A DNA stretch of 64,000 nt from Streptomyces uncialis (GCF_001905345.1 NZ_LFBV01000007.1:310001-374000), one strand, 5' to 3'; counted from the stretch's first letter, positions 1-9,042 are shown. The notes: generated from the letters alone by a model not told the origin. Numbers and translations are program-made.

Positions 1-1100
1 GGCACCGCCGTGCCCGCGGCGGCGGGATGGGGCGGGGTGGCCGTCAGGTCGAGGACGCGTGCGGCGGAGGCCTGCGAGACCGCCCAGAACGAGCCCAGCG
101 CACCCACCAGACTGTCGAGCGGACCGATCAGGGTGACCGCGACCCCGGCGACGGTGACCAGTTGGCCAGGACTGATCCGGCCCTCGAAGGCCGGTACCGC
201 GGCGGCGATCACGACCACGGCGGCGAACGCGTGCGCGGTCGCCGCGCTCACCGCGTCGAACCCGGCCCGCGCGGCACGCGCCGCCAACGTCGCCCGCAAC
301 GCCGCACGGCTCACGCCCCGGTAGCGGGCGGCGGCGGTGTCCTGGGCGTGCAGGCCCCGGATCACCCGGTACCCCGCCACCAGATCGGCGGCAGCCGCCG
401 CGGCGTCGGCCAGGCCCGCCTGCTCGGCCCCGCTCCGCCGCCGCAGCGTACGGGCGGCGGCGTGCATGAGCAGCAGCACCACCGGCAGCGCCACGGTCAC
501 CCCGACGCCGAGGGCCGGGTGCACCCAGAACAGGACTCCGGCCGCGACGACCAGCCCGACGGCCTCACCGGGCGGATAGACGGTCACATAGAGGACCAGA
601 CAGGTGCGGTGCACATCTGCGGTCGCCAACGACAGCAGCACACCCGGCGCCCGGACGCTCCCGGCCATGCCGCGCTCGTCGAGGACCCGGCCGAGCACGG
701 CCTGGGACAACTCGTACTGCGCGCGCTGCACCCCGAACCAGCCCAGCCGCCCCCCGAAGCGGTAGCCGAGATGGATCGCGGCGTACAGGGCGACGAACAC
801 GGCCGACCAGCCCGTCAGCGCCGGTCCGATCCCGTCGGCCCCCGCCCCCGCCGCGGCGGGCGTGATCACCGTGTCGACGAACCGTCCGACCGCGACCGGC
901 AGCAGCATCGAGGCGACGTTGAACACCACCAGCAGCAGCGCGCCGGGCAGTACCCACGGCCACGCGGAACGGATCACCGCCCCGCTCAACCGCGCGGGCG
1001 ACCACCCGGGATCGACGCGGAGCCCCGGCCCCCGGGGCGCCGCGCCCGCTTCGAACAGGCCCCAGCGCCGTCCGCTTCCCGCACCTCGCCGCGTCGACAC
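1..1100 (-). CDS. ABC exporter, transmembrane half (partial, runs off left edge)
   Basis: The protein begins at a GTG at 1100, 6 bases after the stop of the upstream siderophore gene, and is still open at position 1, so the C-terminal ATPase part is outside the window. The visible 366 residues read as an ABC type-1 transmembrane domain: after about 45 residues comes a hydrophobic helix (PWVLPGALLLVVFNVAS), followed by several more helices and the stretch FEGRISPGQLVTVAGV, typical of fused exporter subunits. Being last in an iron-uptake operon, it may export a siderophore or take part in uptake as in heterodimeric siderophore importers; which one cannot be decided here. The frame was derived by translating the reverse strand. 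The GTG start lacks a strong Shine-Dalgarno sequence and relies on translational coupling. Confidence 0.8.
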   Translation of the reverse strand, partial: MSTRRGAGSGRRWGLFEAGAAPRGPGLRVDPGWSPARLSGAVIRSAWPWVLPGALLLVVFNVASMLLPVAVGRFVDTVITPAAAGAGADGIGPALTGWSAVFVALYAAIHLGYRFGGRLGWFGVQRAQYELSQAVLGRVLDERGMAGSVRAPGVLLSLATADVHRTCLVLYVTVYPPGEAVGLVVAAGVLFWVHPALGVGVTVALPVVLLLMHAAARTLRRRSGAEQAGLADAAAAAADLVAGYRVIRGLHAQDTAAARYRGVSRAALRATLAARAARAGFDAVSAATAHAFAAVVVIAAAVPAFEGRISPGQLVTVAGVAVTLIGPLDSLVGALGSFWAVSQASAARVLDLTATPPHPAAAGTAV

Positions 1101-1106
1101 CCCGGC

Positions 1107-2966
1107 TCAGCCCCGCTGGGTGAGGGTATGCAGGGTGTAGCCCCAGCCGATGGTGGTGCGCTCCACGAGCCGCAGGCCCGCCGCGGCGAACAGCGCGTGG
1201 TGCGCGTCCTGGTCCCGTGCTCCGCCACCGTGCAGGGCGAAGTCGATCAGATCGTCCTCGTAGTCGTGCTCGTCCGCCACCTCGACGTCGAGGACGTCAC
1301 CGAACACCAGCACCCGGCCGCCCGGACCGAGACCGGCCGCCGCCTGACGCAGCACATGGACCGCGTCGCTGTCGGCGAGGGTGTGCAGCACATCGGCCAG
1401 GAGCACCGCCTCGGCGGTCACGGGAAGCGGCCCGAGCGGGCCGCCCGCCTCGTGCGCCACGCGCTCGTGCGCCGGGTGGATCCGGCGCAGCGCGTCGATC
1501 TGCGAGGGAGCGGCCACGATCGTGGCGCGCAGCCCGGGGTGGGCCGCGACGAGCGCGGCGGCGAAACTGCCCGACGCCGTACCCGACACCACCACCGTCG
1601 ACAGCTCCGAGAACACGGCGGCGGCGGCGACCGCCCCCGCCACGTACACGGCGTCCTCGGCCTCGCTCTCCGTGCGGGCGGCGAGCAGTACGGGGTCGTC
1701 CGCGACGCGCCGGTCGTGCTCGGCGCCGAACCACCGGGCGTGGTCGCCCCGGCCGGTGCGTACCGCCGACAGCAACGACAGGACACCCCCGAGCTCACGC
1801 TGGGCGTGCACCCCGTCGAGGTGGAGCGCGTCGGCCAGATACTCGTTCTCCAGCTCCCGGCCGAGATCGGTGAGCCGGTGACGGCCGTCGTCGAGCTGTT
1901 CGGTCATGCCGACCGAGGCGAGGAAGCGCAGCAGCCTGGTCAGGCCCACCGGGTCGGTGGCGGTCGCCGACGCGAGCTCGGCGGCGGTGCGCGGCCGGCC
2001 GTCGAACGCCGCCGCGAGACCGATGGTCGCCGCGACCCGGACGGCGAAGGCCGGGACGATCTCCGTCAGTCCGTGGAACCGTTCCGCCCCGTCCTCGCCC
2101 GCCCCGGAGCCGGGCGGCGCGGTGTCGTCACCGGGGACCACGGCCTGCCGTCGGCGCCAGTACCCGGTGACCTCGACCTGCTCCTTGGCCAGCTCCTTCT
2201 CGTTCCTCAGCCACCGCCGGATCGGGGTGAGGCCGAGGGTTTCCCCGGCGACCCACGCGAACACCGTCCCCTCCCACCACGGAGCGTTCCGCACGGCGTC
2301 GAACAGCAGGGTGGTCGTACCCGGTTCGGCACCGTCCCGGCTCAGCCAGGTCAGCGTCACCCCGGCCGGGACCGGGAGGTCCTGCCGGTGCTCGGGCCGT
2401 TCGACCTCGACGAACACCTGGCCACGGACGCCCGCGGGCCACTCCTCCAGCCACCGGCCGATCGCGGGCAACGCGGTCTCGTCACCGGCCACCAGCGTCC
2501 AGTCCGCCCCCTCGGGCGGAGCCGACGACGACTTCGGTCCGGCGATCCGCACCCGCTCACCCGGCCGCACCCGGTACGCCCAGCTCGTCGCCGGACCGGC
2601 ACCGTGCCGGACGAAGTCGACGTCCAGCTCCCCGGCCACCGGGTCCCAACGGCGCACGGTGTACGTGCGGATCAGCATATGGGGATCGTCACGGGGCCAG
2701 TTCAGCAGTCCGTCCGCCTGCGTCGGTCCGACGGCCACCGGGGCGTCGGGGTGCTTGAGGACGATCTTGAACTCGTCGTCGAACCCCTCCGAGCGGAACG
2801 CCGCCACCGGGAATCCGTTCGCCGCGGTGTGGGCGGCCAGTCCGGGACCGCCCAGGGTGACCCGGCGCATCCCCGGCGTCACATCCGTCACCCGCAGGAC
2901 GTCCAGTGTGCGGGTGGTGATGGGGAAGACCTCGATGGACCTCGGACTGCGTGCCACGGTTCTCAC
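1107..2966 (-). CDS. Siderophore-interacting protein fused to a methyltransferase-like domain
   Basis: This 619-residue protein has two parts. Residues about 8-273 match the siderophore-interacting (SIP/ViuB) flavoprotein family: RTYTVRRW at 100-107 is the FAD-binding R-x-Y-T/S type motif, VAGDETALPAI at 159-169 belongs to the NADPH/SIP domain, and GYWRRR closes the domain. These enzymes reduce ferric siderophores in the cytoplasm to release iron. Residues about 295-619 resemble plant/actinobacterial O-methyltransferases (N-terminal dimerisation helices, then a Rossmann-like region ending LGPGGRVLVFGDVL). The SAM motif I, usually D-x-G-G-G-x-G, reads VVVSGTASGSF at 458-468, and the usual acidic residue of strand 2 is missing (TIVAAP). 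The fused domain may therefore be catalytically dead. GTG start overlapping the ATPase stop (GTGA) shows translational coupling. Confidence 0.88.
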   Translation of the reverse strand: MRTVARSPRSIEVFPITTRTLDVLRVTDVTPGMRRVTLGGPGLAAHTAANGFPVAAFRSEGFDDEFKIVLKHPDAPVAVGPTQADGLLNWPRDDPHMLIRTYTVRRWDPVAGELDVDFVRHGAGPATSWAYRVRPGERVRIAGPKSSSAPPEGADWTLVAGDETALPAIGRWLEEWPAGVRGQVFVEVERPEHRQDLPVPAGVTLTWLSRDGAEPGTTTLLFDAVRNAPWWEGTVFAWVAGETLGLTPIRRWLRNEKELAKEQVEVTGYWRRRQAVVPGDDTAPPGSGAGEDGAERFHGLTEIVPAFAVRVAATIGLAAAFDGRPRTAAELASATATDPVGLTRLLRFLASVGMTEQLDDGRHRLTDLGRELENEYLADALHLDGVHAQRELGGVLSLLSAVRTGRGDHARWFGAEHDRRVADDPVLLAARTESEAEDAVYVAGAVAAAAVFSELSTVVVSGTASGSFAAALVAAHPGLRATIVAAPSQIDALRRIHPAHERVAHEAGGPLGPLPVTAEAVLLADVLHTLADSDAVHVLRQAAAGLGPGGRVLVFGDVLDVEVADEHDYEDDLIDFALHGGGARDQDAHHALFAAAGLRLVERTTIGWGYTLHTLTQRG

Positions 2967-3967
2967 TTCTCTCGGTGGGTGACGGCCATGAAGGCGCCGC
3001 CGGACGGAACCCGGCCCGGCGCGTCGGGTTCGGCCGGACCGCCGGGTCCGCGGACGCCGTCCGGCGGGGCGGGTGCCGTCCGGGGATCGAGCGGCACCAC
3101 CATCGGGGTACCGGTGACGGGGTCGGCGACGACCAGGGAACGCAACCCGAAGACCTCCTCGACCAGCCCCGCCGTGACGACGTCACCCGGGCTGCCCGTG
3201 GTGACGACGCCTCCGTCGCGCATCACGACGAGATGATCGGCGTAGCGGGCGGCCTGGTTCAGGTCGTGGAGCACCGCCACGATCGTCCTGCCCTGGTCGT
3301 GGAAGGTACGGAACAGCTCCATCAGCTCGTACTGGTGGGCGATGTCCAGGAACGTGGTCGGCTCGTCCAGCAGCAGGATCGGCGTCTGCTGCGCCAGCAG
3401 CATCGCCACCCACACGCGCTGCCGCTGCCCACCCGACAGCTCGTCCACCGGACGCCCGGAAAGCCCGGTCAGCCGGGTCGCCCGCATCGCCGCCGCCACG
3501 GCCTCCTCGTCGCGGGGGCGCCAGTGCTGGACAAGGCCCTGGTGGGGGGCACGGCCACGGGCGACGAGGTCCGCGACCCTGATCCCGTCCGGCGCGAGGG
3601 AGACCTGCGGCAGCAGCCCCAGCCGGCGGGCGATGTCCTTGGACCGGTAGGCGCTGATCGCCTTCCCGTCCAGCAGCACCCGTCCCGCCGCGGGGGCCAG
3701 CACCCGGGCGAGGGCGCGCAGCAGGGTGGACTTGCCGCAGCCGTTCGGTCCGATGATCGCTGTGAACGACCCGTCGGGTATCTCCACCGACAGCCGCTCG
3801 GAGATGACGGTCCTGTCGTATCCGATCGTCGCCTCGTCGACGACGAGCCGTGCGGGGGCAGTCGCCCCGGCGGTGGGGCCGTCGTCTCGTTCTTCATGGG
3901 ACATGAGGGCCATCCACGCGTTCTGTTCGGACTTCTCGGGCTCTGCGGGCTCTGCGGATGGGGTCAT
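2963..3967 (-). CDS. Iron-siderophore ABC transporter ATP-binding protein
   Basis: A 334-residue FecE/FepC-type ATPase that powers ferric-siderophore import. Walker A is GPNGCGKST at about 73-81, the signature is LSGGQRQRVWVAMLL, and Walker B is [13 protein letters not shown]. The D-loop and the switch histidine (VLHDLNQAARYAD) follow. The ATG at 3967 overlaps the stop of the upstream permease (ATGA), and the stop overlaps the next GTG start, so it is translated as part of one coupled operon. The first 38 residues are a low-homology extension. An internal Met at residue 22 would also give a complete ATPase, so the exact start is less sure than the gene itself. Confidence 0.93.
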   Translation of the reverse strand: MTPSAEPAEPEKSEQNAWMALMSHEERDDGPTAGATAPARLVVDEATIGYDRTVISERLSVEIPDGSFTAIIGPNGCGKSTLLRALARVLAPAAGRVLLDGKAISAYRSKDIARRLGLLPQVSLAPDGIRVADLVARGRAPHQGLVQHWRPRDEEAVAAAMRATRLTGLSGRPVDELSGGQRQRVWVAMLLAQQTPILLLDEPTTFLDIAHQYELMELFRTFHDQGRTIVAVLHDLNQAARYADHLVVMRDGGVVTTGSPGDVVTAGLVEEVFGLRSLVVADPVTGTPMVVPLDPRTAPAPPDGVRGPGGPAEPDAPGRVPSGGAFMAVTHREK

Positions 3968-5091
3968 CCGGACACGCCGTACGTACGTCGGGATTCATGG
4001 ATCAGCAGCCGGATCAGATACAGACCACCCAGGCATACGGTGATCAGACCGACCGGGACCGGCCGGTGGAACTCGGCGACGAGCACCGCGAGGAAGTGCG
4101 CCGCCGCCAGCAGCGCCGCCCCCGTCGCGGCCGCCGGGAGCACACCCACCCCGGGCGAGCGGGTCAGCCGCCGCGCCAGTTGCGGGGCGACCAGCGCGAC
4201 GAAGCCGATCGGCCCCGCCGCCGCGGTCACCAGCGCCGTCGTCGCCACGCCCACCACCATCAACGCCGGACGTACGGCCGTGACCCTGGTGCCGTGGGCG
4301 ACTGCCGCGTCGTCACCGAGCTCCAGACGGCGCAGCGACGGGGCGAGCAGGGCCGCCGCCAGCACGATCACCGCGGCGACGGCCAGCGAGGGAACCATGC
4401 TGTTCCACGACACGCGGGTCAGGGACCCGGCGCCCCAGAAGCCCACGGTCATCGCGTCGGTGAGGTCCGCGCGGGTGATCAGACAGGCGTTGACCGAGCC
4501 GAGCAGCGCGGACACCCCGATGCCCACGACGATCAGCCGGAACCCCTGCACCCCGCGCCGGTAGGCCAGCACATACACCAGGAACGCCGTGGCCAGCCCG
4601 CCCCCGATCGCCGCGCCCGCGAGCGACCAGTAGTCGCCGTTGCCGAACACCAGGAGGGACAGCACCACGGCGGTGTAGGAACCGGCGTCGAAACCGATCA
4701 CATCCGGCGAGCCCAGCGGATTGCGGGTCAGCGACTGGAAGATCGCCCCACCGATGCCCAGCAGCGCACCGAACACGATCGCGGCCACCACCACCGGCAG
4801 ACGCCACTCCACCACGATCATCCGGTGGAACTCCGTGCCGGAACCGGTGAGCGCGGCGACGACCTCCCCGAGCGTCAGCGCGTACTCACCGAAGCGGATC
4901 GACACCACGGCCGACGCCAGCGCCACCAGGAACAGCACCAAGGTCACCGCCGCCGTACGCACACCCATCCGCGCGGAAAACCAGGGGACGCGGACAACGC
5001 GGAGCGCGTACCCGAAGTCGACGCCGTCCGCCCCGCGCACCTCGGTGCGCCGCCCCACGCCCGGTGGGCCGTCCGGGATTCCCGAGGTCAC
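3964..5091 (-). CDS. Iron-siderophore ABC transporter permease (FecD-like)
   Basis: A 375-residue FecCD/BtuC-family permease with about nine to ten hydrophobic segments. Family signatures are visible: GGAIFQSLTRNPLGSPDVIG (the RNPL-x-P-x-x-G loop that contacts the ATPase and binding protein), ELGDDAAVAHG, and GPIGFVALVAPQLARRL. The start is a GTG at 5091 overlapping the TGA of the other permease (GTGA); a longer reading of this frame upstream is antisense-like noise. Its long N-terminal cytoplasmic lead (about 45 residues) precedes the first helix. It forms the heteromeric channel together with the gene at 5088-6143. Confidence 0.93.
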   Translation of the reverse strand: MTSGIPDGPPGVGRRTEVRGADGVDFGYALRVVRVPWFSARMGVRTAAVTLVLFLVALASAVVSIRFGEYALTLGEVVAALTGSGTEFHRMIVVEWRLPVVVAAIVFGALLGIGGAIFQSLTRNPLGSPDVIGFDAGSYTAVVLSLLVFGNGDYWSLAGAAIGGGLATAFLVYVLAYRRGVQGFRLIVVGIGVSALLGSVNACLITRADLTDAMTVGFWGAGSLTRVSWNSMVPSLAVAAVIVLAAALLAPSLRRLELGDDAAVAHGTRVTAVRPALMVVGVATTALVTAAAGPIGFVALVAPQLARRLTRSPGVGVLPAAATGAALLAAAHFLAVLVAEFHRPVPVGLITVCLGGLYLIRLLIHESRRTYGVSG

Positions 5092-6143
5092 AGTCCGCTC
5101 ACCTTCCGACGCCGTACGAGCGCGATCAGCACGGGCGCGCCGATCACCGCGGTGAGCACGGCGACCTCGATCTCCCCTGGACGGGCGATCACCCTCCCGA
5201 GCGTGTCCGCCGCGAGGACCAGCACCGGACCGGCCAGCGCGCAGTGGACGGTGATCCACCGCTGGTCCGGTCCGACGAACCACCGCACCACGTGCGGCAC
5301 CATCAGCCCGACGAACGCGATCCCCCCGGTCAGCGCCGTCGCGCCACCGGCCAGCAGGGTCACCGCGAGGACACCCAGGACCCGGGTGCGCAGCACCTTC
5401 GCCCCCAGCGACACCGCGAGGTCGTCGCCGAGGGCCATCGAGTTCAGCGATCCCGAGACCACCAGCGCGATCAGCAGTCCGACCACGAGGAACGGAGCGA
5501 CGGCGACCGTGTCGTCCAGACTGGTACGGGCGATGGACCCGAGCCCCCAGGCGCGGACCGAACGGAAGGTCTCCGGGTCGATCAGGGTCAGGAAGGTGCT
5601 GAACCCGTTCAGCACCGCGCCCAGCGCGACCCCGGCCAGTACGAGCGTCACCGGCGGAGCCGTTCCCCGCCCAGCGGCACCGATCAGATACACCAGCACC
5701 GTCGCGGCGGCCGCCCCCACGAACGCGAACCACACGTAACCGGTGATCCCGGACAGCCCGAAGAACCCCGCCCCGAGGGTCACGGCGAAGCCCGCACCGG
5801 CGTTCACCCCGAGGATTCCGGAGTCGGCCAGCGGATTGCGCGTCAGCGCCTGGATCGACGCGCCCGCCACCCCAAGGGCCGCTCCCACCGCGACCCCGGC
5901 GACCGTACGCGGCACCCGCAGGTCCCACACGATGACCGACTCCTGGGACCCGTCGCGCTGCCAGAACCCCGTCCACACCTGTCCGGCGGACAACTCGTTG
6001 GCACCGACGGCCAGACTCGCCGACACCGTCACCACCAGCACGAACAGCGACAGCACCAGACCCGGGACGCGCCGGGCCGCGGCGCGGTCCTCGTCGGGAC
6101 GGAGTACCGAGGAGCCAGGAGCGGGCTCATGAACGGTCGTCAT
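5088..6143 (-). CDS. Iron-siderophore ABC transporter permease (FecC-like)
   Basis: A 351-residue FecCD-family permease, partner of the downstream permease. Recognisable family motifs are GASIQALTRNPLADSGILG, ALGDDLAVSLG and GGIAFVGLMVPHVVRWFVG. The start is placed at the ATG at 6143 (MTTVHEP); the frame stays open further upstream, but that stretch is Arg/Pro-rich and does not resemble the family. A gap of 154 bases separates it from the binding-protein gene, which is longer than the overlaps elsewhere in the operon and could hold an mRNA-processing site; no hairpin stood out there. Confidence 0.92.
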   Translation of the reverse strand: MTTVHEPAPGSSVLRPDEDRAAARRVPGLVLSLFVLVVTVSASLAVGANELSAGQVWTGFWQRDGSQESVIVWDLRVPRTVAGVAVGAALGVAGASIQALTRNPLADSGILGVNAGAGFAVTLGAGFFGLSGITGYVWFAFVGAAAATVLVYLIGAAGRGTAPPVTLVLAGVALGAVLNGFSTFLTLIDPETFRSVRAWGLGSIARTSLDDTVAVAPFLVVGLLIALVVSGSLNSMALGDDLAVSLGAKVLRTRVLGVLAVTLLAGGATALTGGIAFVGLMVPHVVRWFVGPDQRWITVHCALAGPVLVLAADTLGRVIARPGEIEVAVLTAVIGAPVLIALVRRRKVSGL

Positions 6144-6297
6144 ACGCGCGCGACCACCGCACATGAAGCGCGGCCGGTACGACCGGTACGGAACGAAGGG
6201 CCGGAGCCGGAGCCGAAGACTGTGGCCAGGTCCGGGACGGGGCCGGGGTCCGGGGGAGGAGCGGCCATGGACGACCGTCCTCCCGACACGGCGTGCC

Positions 6298-7344
6298 TCA
6301 ACGGATCGCCTTTCCACCCAGATCGGCGAGCTCGTCGATCAGCCACGGCACGCTCAGCACGCTCTGCACATTCAGTCCCCACGCGAAGTGGTTGGTGCCG
6401 GACTTCTTGTCCTGCGCGTTGACGACCGCTCGTCCGTCGGCCACCGCGGGCACGGCCTCGACCAGGGGCGCGTCCACGAAGTACCCGGGGTCGCCGGAGG
6501 TGCTGAGCAGCAGGAAGTCCGCGTCGATCAGTCCGACGAGCTCGTCGCTGATCGTGCCGTCCTTGGTGAACTTCTTGGCGGCTGCGGGCAGTACGAAGCC
6601 CAGCTGCTCGAAGAGCAGCGCGGTGTCGGAGCCGGGGGAGCTGGCGTAATAGGGACCGTACTTCTCGTCGTACACGATGACGTGCGTGGCGGTCCTGCCC
6701 TTGAACTCGGGGTGGTCGGCGCGGGTCTTCGCCACGCTCTTCTCCGCCGCTTCGACGGCGCTCCTTGCCGCGGCGGTCAGATCGAGGGTGTCGCCCAGCT
6801 TCCGCGTGAGTTCCTGCCAGGTCAGCTCGCCCGCGGGCGCGTGGAGCACGGGGGCGATGGCCTTGAGCTTGTCGAACCGTGCCTGGTCGAACGTCTCGTA
6901 GGCGGCGAGGGCGACGATGAGGTCCGGGGACGCGGCGGCGACCGCCTCGGCGGACACCTCCGTACCCGCCTCGGCGTCCCACAACTTGTCGATCTTCCCG
7001 ATGTCGTCGGCGTCGAGCCAGGGATTGCGGTCGACGGTCGACGGCGCGAACACCGGTGTCCCGCCCAGCGCGACCAGCGCGTCGGTGTCCAGGGTGTTCG
7101 CGGTGACCACCGCGATCCGCTCGGGGCGCCGGTCGAGCCGGGTGTCACCGAACGGGGTCCGCAGGGTCAGCGGGTACTCGGTCACGCCCTCCCCGGCGGG
7201 AAGAGCGGCGGAGGCACCGGCCGAGGTCCCCGTGGCAGCGGGTTCACCGGTACCCGCGCCGCAGCCCGTGACCAGGATCAGCCCGGCGATGACGGCTCCG
7301 GCCAGACGTGCCGCGCGGGTTCGGGGTGTACGCAAGGCTTGCAT
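6298..7344 (-). CDS. Iron-siderophore ABC transporter substrate-binding lipoprotein
   Basis: A 348-residue FecB/FepB-type binding protein anchored as a lipoprotein: the signal peptide ends in the lipobox LVTGC, followed by a Gly/Ala/Thr linker. The periplasmic-binding fold is seen in PERIAVVTANTLDTDALVALG, ASPDLIVALAAYETFD and the C-terminal HFAWGLNVQSVLSVPWLIDEL. The start is the ATG at 7344, chosen because GAGAGG sits 4-9 bases upstream and because it places the signal peptide correctly. This is the first gene of the uptake operon, and a near-perfect iron box lies about 80-95 bases upstream, so it is expected to be repressed when iron is plentiful. Confidence 0.93.
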   Translation of the reverse strand: MQALRTPRTRAARLAGAVIAGLILVTGCGAGTGEPAATGTSAGASAALPAGEGVTEYPLTLRTPFGDTRLDRRPERIAVVTANTLDTDALVALGGTPVFAPSTVDRNPWLDADDIGKIDKLWDAEAGTEVSAEAVAAASPDLIVALAAYETFDQARFDKLKAIAPVLHAPAGELTWQELTRKLGDTLDLTAAARSAVEAAEKSVAKTRADHPEFKGRTATHVIVYDEKYGPYYASSPGSDTALLFEQLGFVLPAAAKKFTKDGTISDELVGLIDADFLLLSTSGDPGYFVDAPLVEAVPAVADGRAVVNAQDKKSGTNHFAWGLNVQSVLSVPWLIDELADLGGKAIR

Positions 7345-7420
7345 GGGACCTCTCGGGTGGTGATGCCCCGGGCCGGACCCGTCTGATGACCTGGTCGGCA
7401 GGGCGCTATGTGCTGCCAAC

Positions 7421-7439
7421 TATGGTTAGCCTTACCTAT
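7421..7439. promoter_or_regulatory. Iron box (DmdR/IdeR-type operator)
   Basis: The 19-base sequence TATGGTTAGCCTTACCTAT is an imperfect palindrome that closely follows the actinobacterial iron-box consensus TTAGGTTAGGCTAACCTAA. It sits between the divergent siderophore-uptake operon and the AraC-type gene, and is one of the few AT-rich stretches here. DmdR1/IdeR repressors loaded with Fe(II) bind such sites; repression of the leftward operon, and possibly of the regulator, is inferred. Confidence 0.8.
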
Positions 7440-7501
7440 GTGATGGCTCCAGTGCGAAAAGTGACAACTTCGATGCGGATGATGACAATCGGAGCCGACG
7501 G

Positions 7502-8275
7502 ATGACCCCACGCCGAAGGGACCCCGGAGCGCACGCGGCCCTCTCGTCACTCGACTTCCCGCTGCACATACCGGGCGTCGACATCCCCGAACGGGTCCAC
7601 GACGACGAACACATGGCGCTCTGGCAGATCAGGGGCAGCACCCTCGTACAGTGCGGGGAGACCTCCGTCGAGATCACCGAGGGCGAGGTCGTCTGGCTGC
7701 CCGCGGGGACCAGGCACGCGCTGGAGGTCCGGGCGAACTCCGTCCTGTTCCCGCTCTCCATCTCGGTGGACGAGATCGCGACCGTGCTCACCGACATCAC
7801 GGTCGTCTCGATCCGCAACGACGAGAAGATCTACTTCCTGGCCCTCCACCAGAGCCAGAGCACCATCATCCGCCCCTCCGCGAACATCCAGCGGCAGGTG
7901 CTGTCCATCCTCGAACGCCGGGCACTGGCCTCCGACGACCTCCCGCTGCCCACCAGCCCCGGAGCGGCCGCGGTGGCGGGCGCCCTGCTGTTCAACCCGG
8001 GCGACGACCGGCGCATCCGCGACTGGGCGCTCGCGGTACGGACCAGCGGGCGCAGCCTGGAGCGGGCCTTCGTCGCGGAGACCGGACTGACGTTCGGCCA
8101 GTGGCGCACCAGAAGCCGTATGCACGCCGCGGCCCGGCTGCTGCGCGCGGGCTCGTCGGTGGTCTCGGTCACCCAGCGCGTGGGATACGAGGACCCCAGC
8201 AGCTTCGCCCGCGCCTTCCGCGACTTCTACGACATGAGCCCGACGGAGTACGTGGCCCCGGACCGGCGGACCTGA
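7502..8275 (+). CDS. AraC-family transcriptional regulator
   Basis: A 257-residue regulator with an N-terminal cupin-like sensor domain (EITEGEVVWLPAGTRHALEV at about 56-75) and a C-terminal AraC helix-turn-helix pair. The second HTH reads VVSVTQRVGYEDPSSFARAF, followed by the typical GxSPTEYV ending (DMSPTEYV). The ATG at 7502 has GGAG seven bases upstream. It is divergent from the siderophore-uptake operon across the iron box, so it is probably its pathway-specific activator responding to the ferric siderophore, as YbtA/PchR-type regulators do. That partner assignment is inferred from position only. Confidence 0.88.
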   Translation: MTPRRRDPGAHAALSSLDFPLHIPGVDIPERVHDDEHMALWQIRGSTLVQCGETSVEITEGEVVWLPAGTRHALEVRANSVLFPLSISVDEIATVLTDITVVSIRNDEKIYFLALHQSQSTIIRPSANIQRQVLSILERRALASDDLPLPTSPGAAAVAGALLFNPGDDRRIRDWALAVRTSGRSLERAFVAETGLTFGQWRTRSRMHAAARLLRAGSSVVSVTQRVGYEDPSSFARAFRDFYDMSPTEYVAPDRRT

Positions 8276-8293
8276 CCGCCGGCCCACCGGCGG
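8276..8293 (+). terminator. Hairpin terminator after the AraC gene
   Basis: A perfect 7-bp stem CCGCCGG / CCGGCGG with a 4-base loop begins directly after the AraC stop codon. There is no T-run, which is common for Streptomyces terminators. Confidence 0.45.
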
Positions 8294-8560
8294 CGCGGCA
8301 CCGGCCCATGGCCGGTGGCCGTCGGCGTCCATCGACACATTCGGCATGGTTCGGCGAAGACACGGACAGTCGGCCTCCGCGGCCGACGCAGGAGGAGCGC
8401 ACGCCACGCGGCCCGGGTACCCCCTCCGGGAGCCCCGCCGATCGGGGGGTAACAGGAATGTGCGCTACCCGTTGTCCTGGGGGAGACCTGACGGGAAGCT
8501 TCGGCCAGTCACCGGAGTGACGTCTCCGGTACTCCGGGTGAAGAAGGAGTGCGTATCGCC

Positions 8561-8812
8561 ATGTCCCTACGCAGAATGCTCTCCACCGCAACTGTGGCCG
8601 TGTTCCTGGTGGGCACCGGGCTGCTGGCCGCTCCGGCCGCGCAGGCCGCACCGCCGGCTTCCGCGGCGGGGGCCGCCCACTGGGTCTCGTACGGTCCGCA
8701 CCAGTCCTACGAGCATTGCGAGAGGATCGGTAACCACCTGGTCGCCATCTGGCTCATCACCGAGTTCAGATGTGACCCCTACCCGCCCTACCACCTGAAT
8801 GTCTGGAAGTAG
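8561..8812 (+). CDS. Small secreted protein with one cysteine pair
   Basis: An 83-residue protein of unknown function. Residues 1-29 form a Sec signal peptide (SLRRML then a hydrophobic core and AAPAAQAA as a likely cleavage site), leaving a mature chain of about 54 residues with exactly two cysteines (EHCERIG and EFRCDPY), probably a disulfide. Aromatic-rich surroundings (GPHQSYEHC, YPPYHLNVW) resemble a family of short exported proteins common in Streptomyces. The ATG at 8561 is preferred over a GTG at 8549 because GAAGGAG lies 11 bases upstream of the ATG, while it would overlap the GTG. It stands alone between a regulator and an ABC-F gene. The 285 bases upstream hold no gene; a small inverted repeat GTCAC/GTGAC at 8508-8521 is the only structure I noticed. 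Confidence 0.8.
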   Translation: MSLRRMLSTATVAVFLVGTGLLAAPAAQAAPPASAAGAAHWVSYGPHQSYEHCERIGNHLVAIWLITEFRCDPYPPYHLNVWK

Positions 8813-9042
8813 TGGCCCGACCTGGCCGCACCGGCGACCCACGACCGCGTCCGTCTGACGGCTGAGAGCCGAACGCGTCGCGGAGCCGGCACACATCGTG
8901 GTCGTCGTCCGAGTGACCGCGGACGACGGCACCGCCCGCCCCGTCCGCCGCCCGCAACCCCGCGGTACGCGCCCGCCGGGCCCCGACGGGCACGCCGGAA
9001 AACCGGAGGAGCGGGGAAAGCCGCGCTGCTAGCATGATTGTC

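Noticed and set aside
27-3236. A very long open frame on the plus strand
   Set aside because: Antisense to the ABC exporter, SIP fusion and ATPase genes. Its translation is Arg/Pro/Gly-rich with no motifs, the usual shadow of high-GC genes.
1-8275. Siderophore biosynthesis genes
   Set aside because: Only uptake, reduction and possible export functions are visible; no NRPS or NIS synthetase is in the window.
8549-8560. GTG start for the small secreted protein
   Set aside because: The AAGGAG ribosome binding site would touch the GTG; the ATG at 8561 has proper spacing and a better signal peptide.
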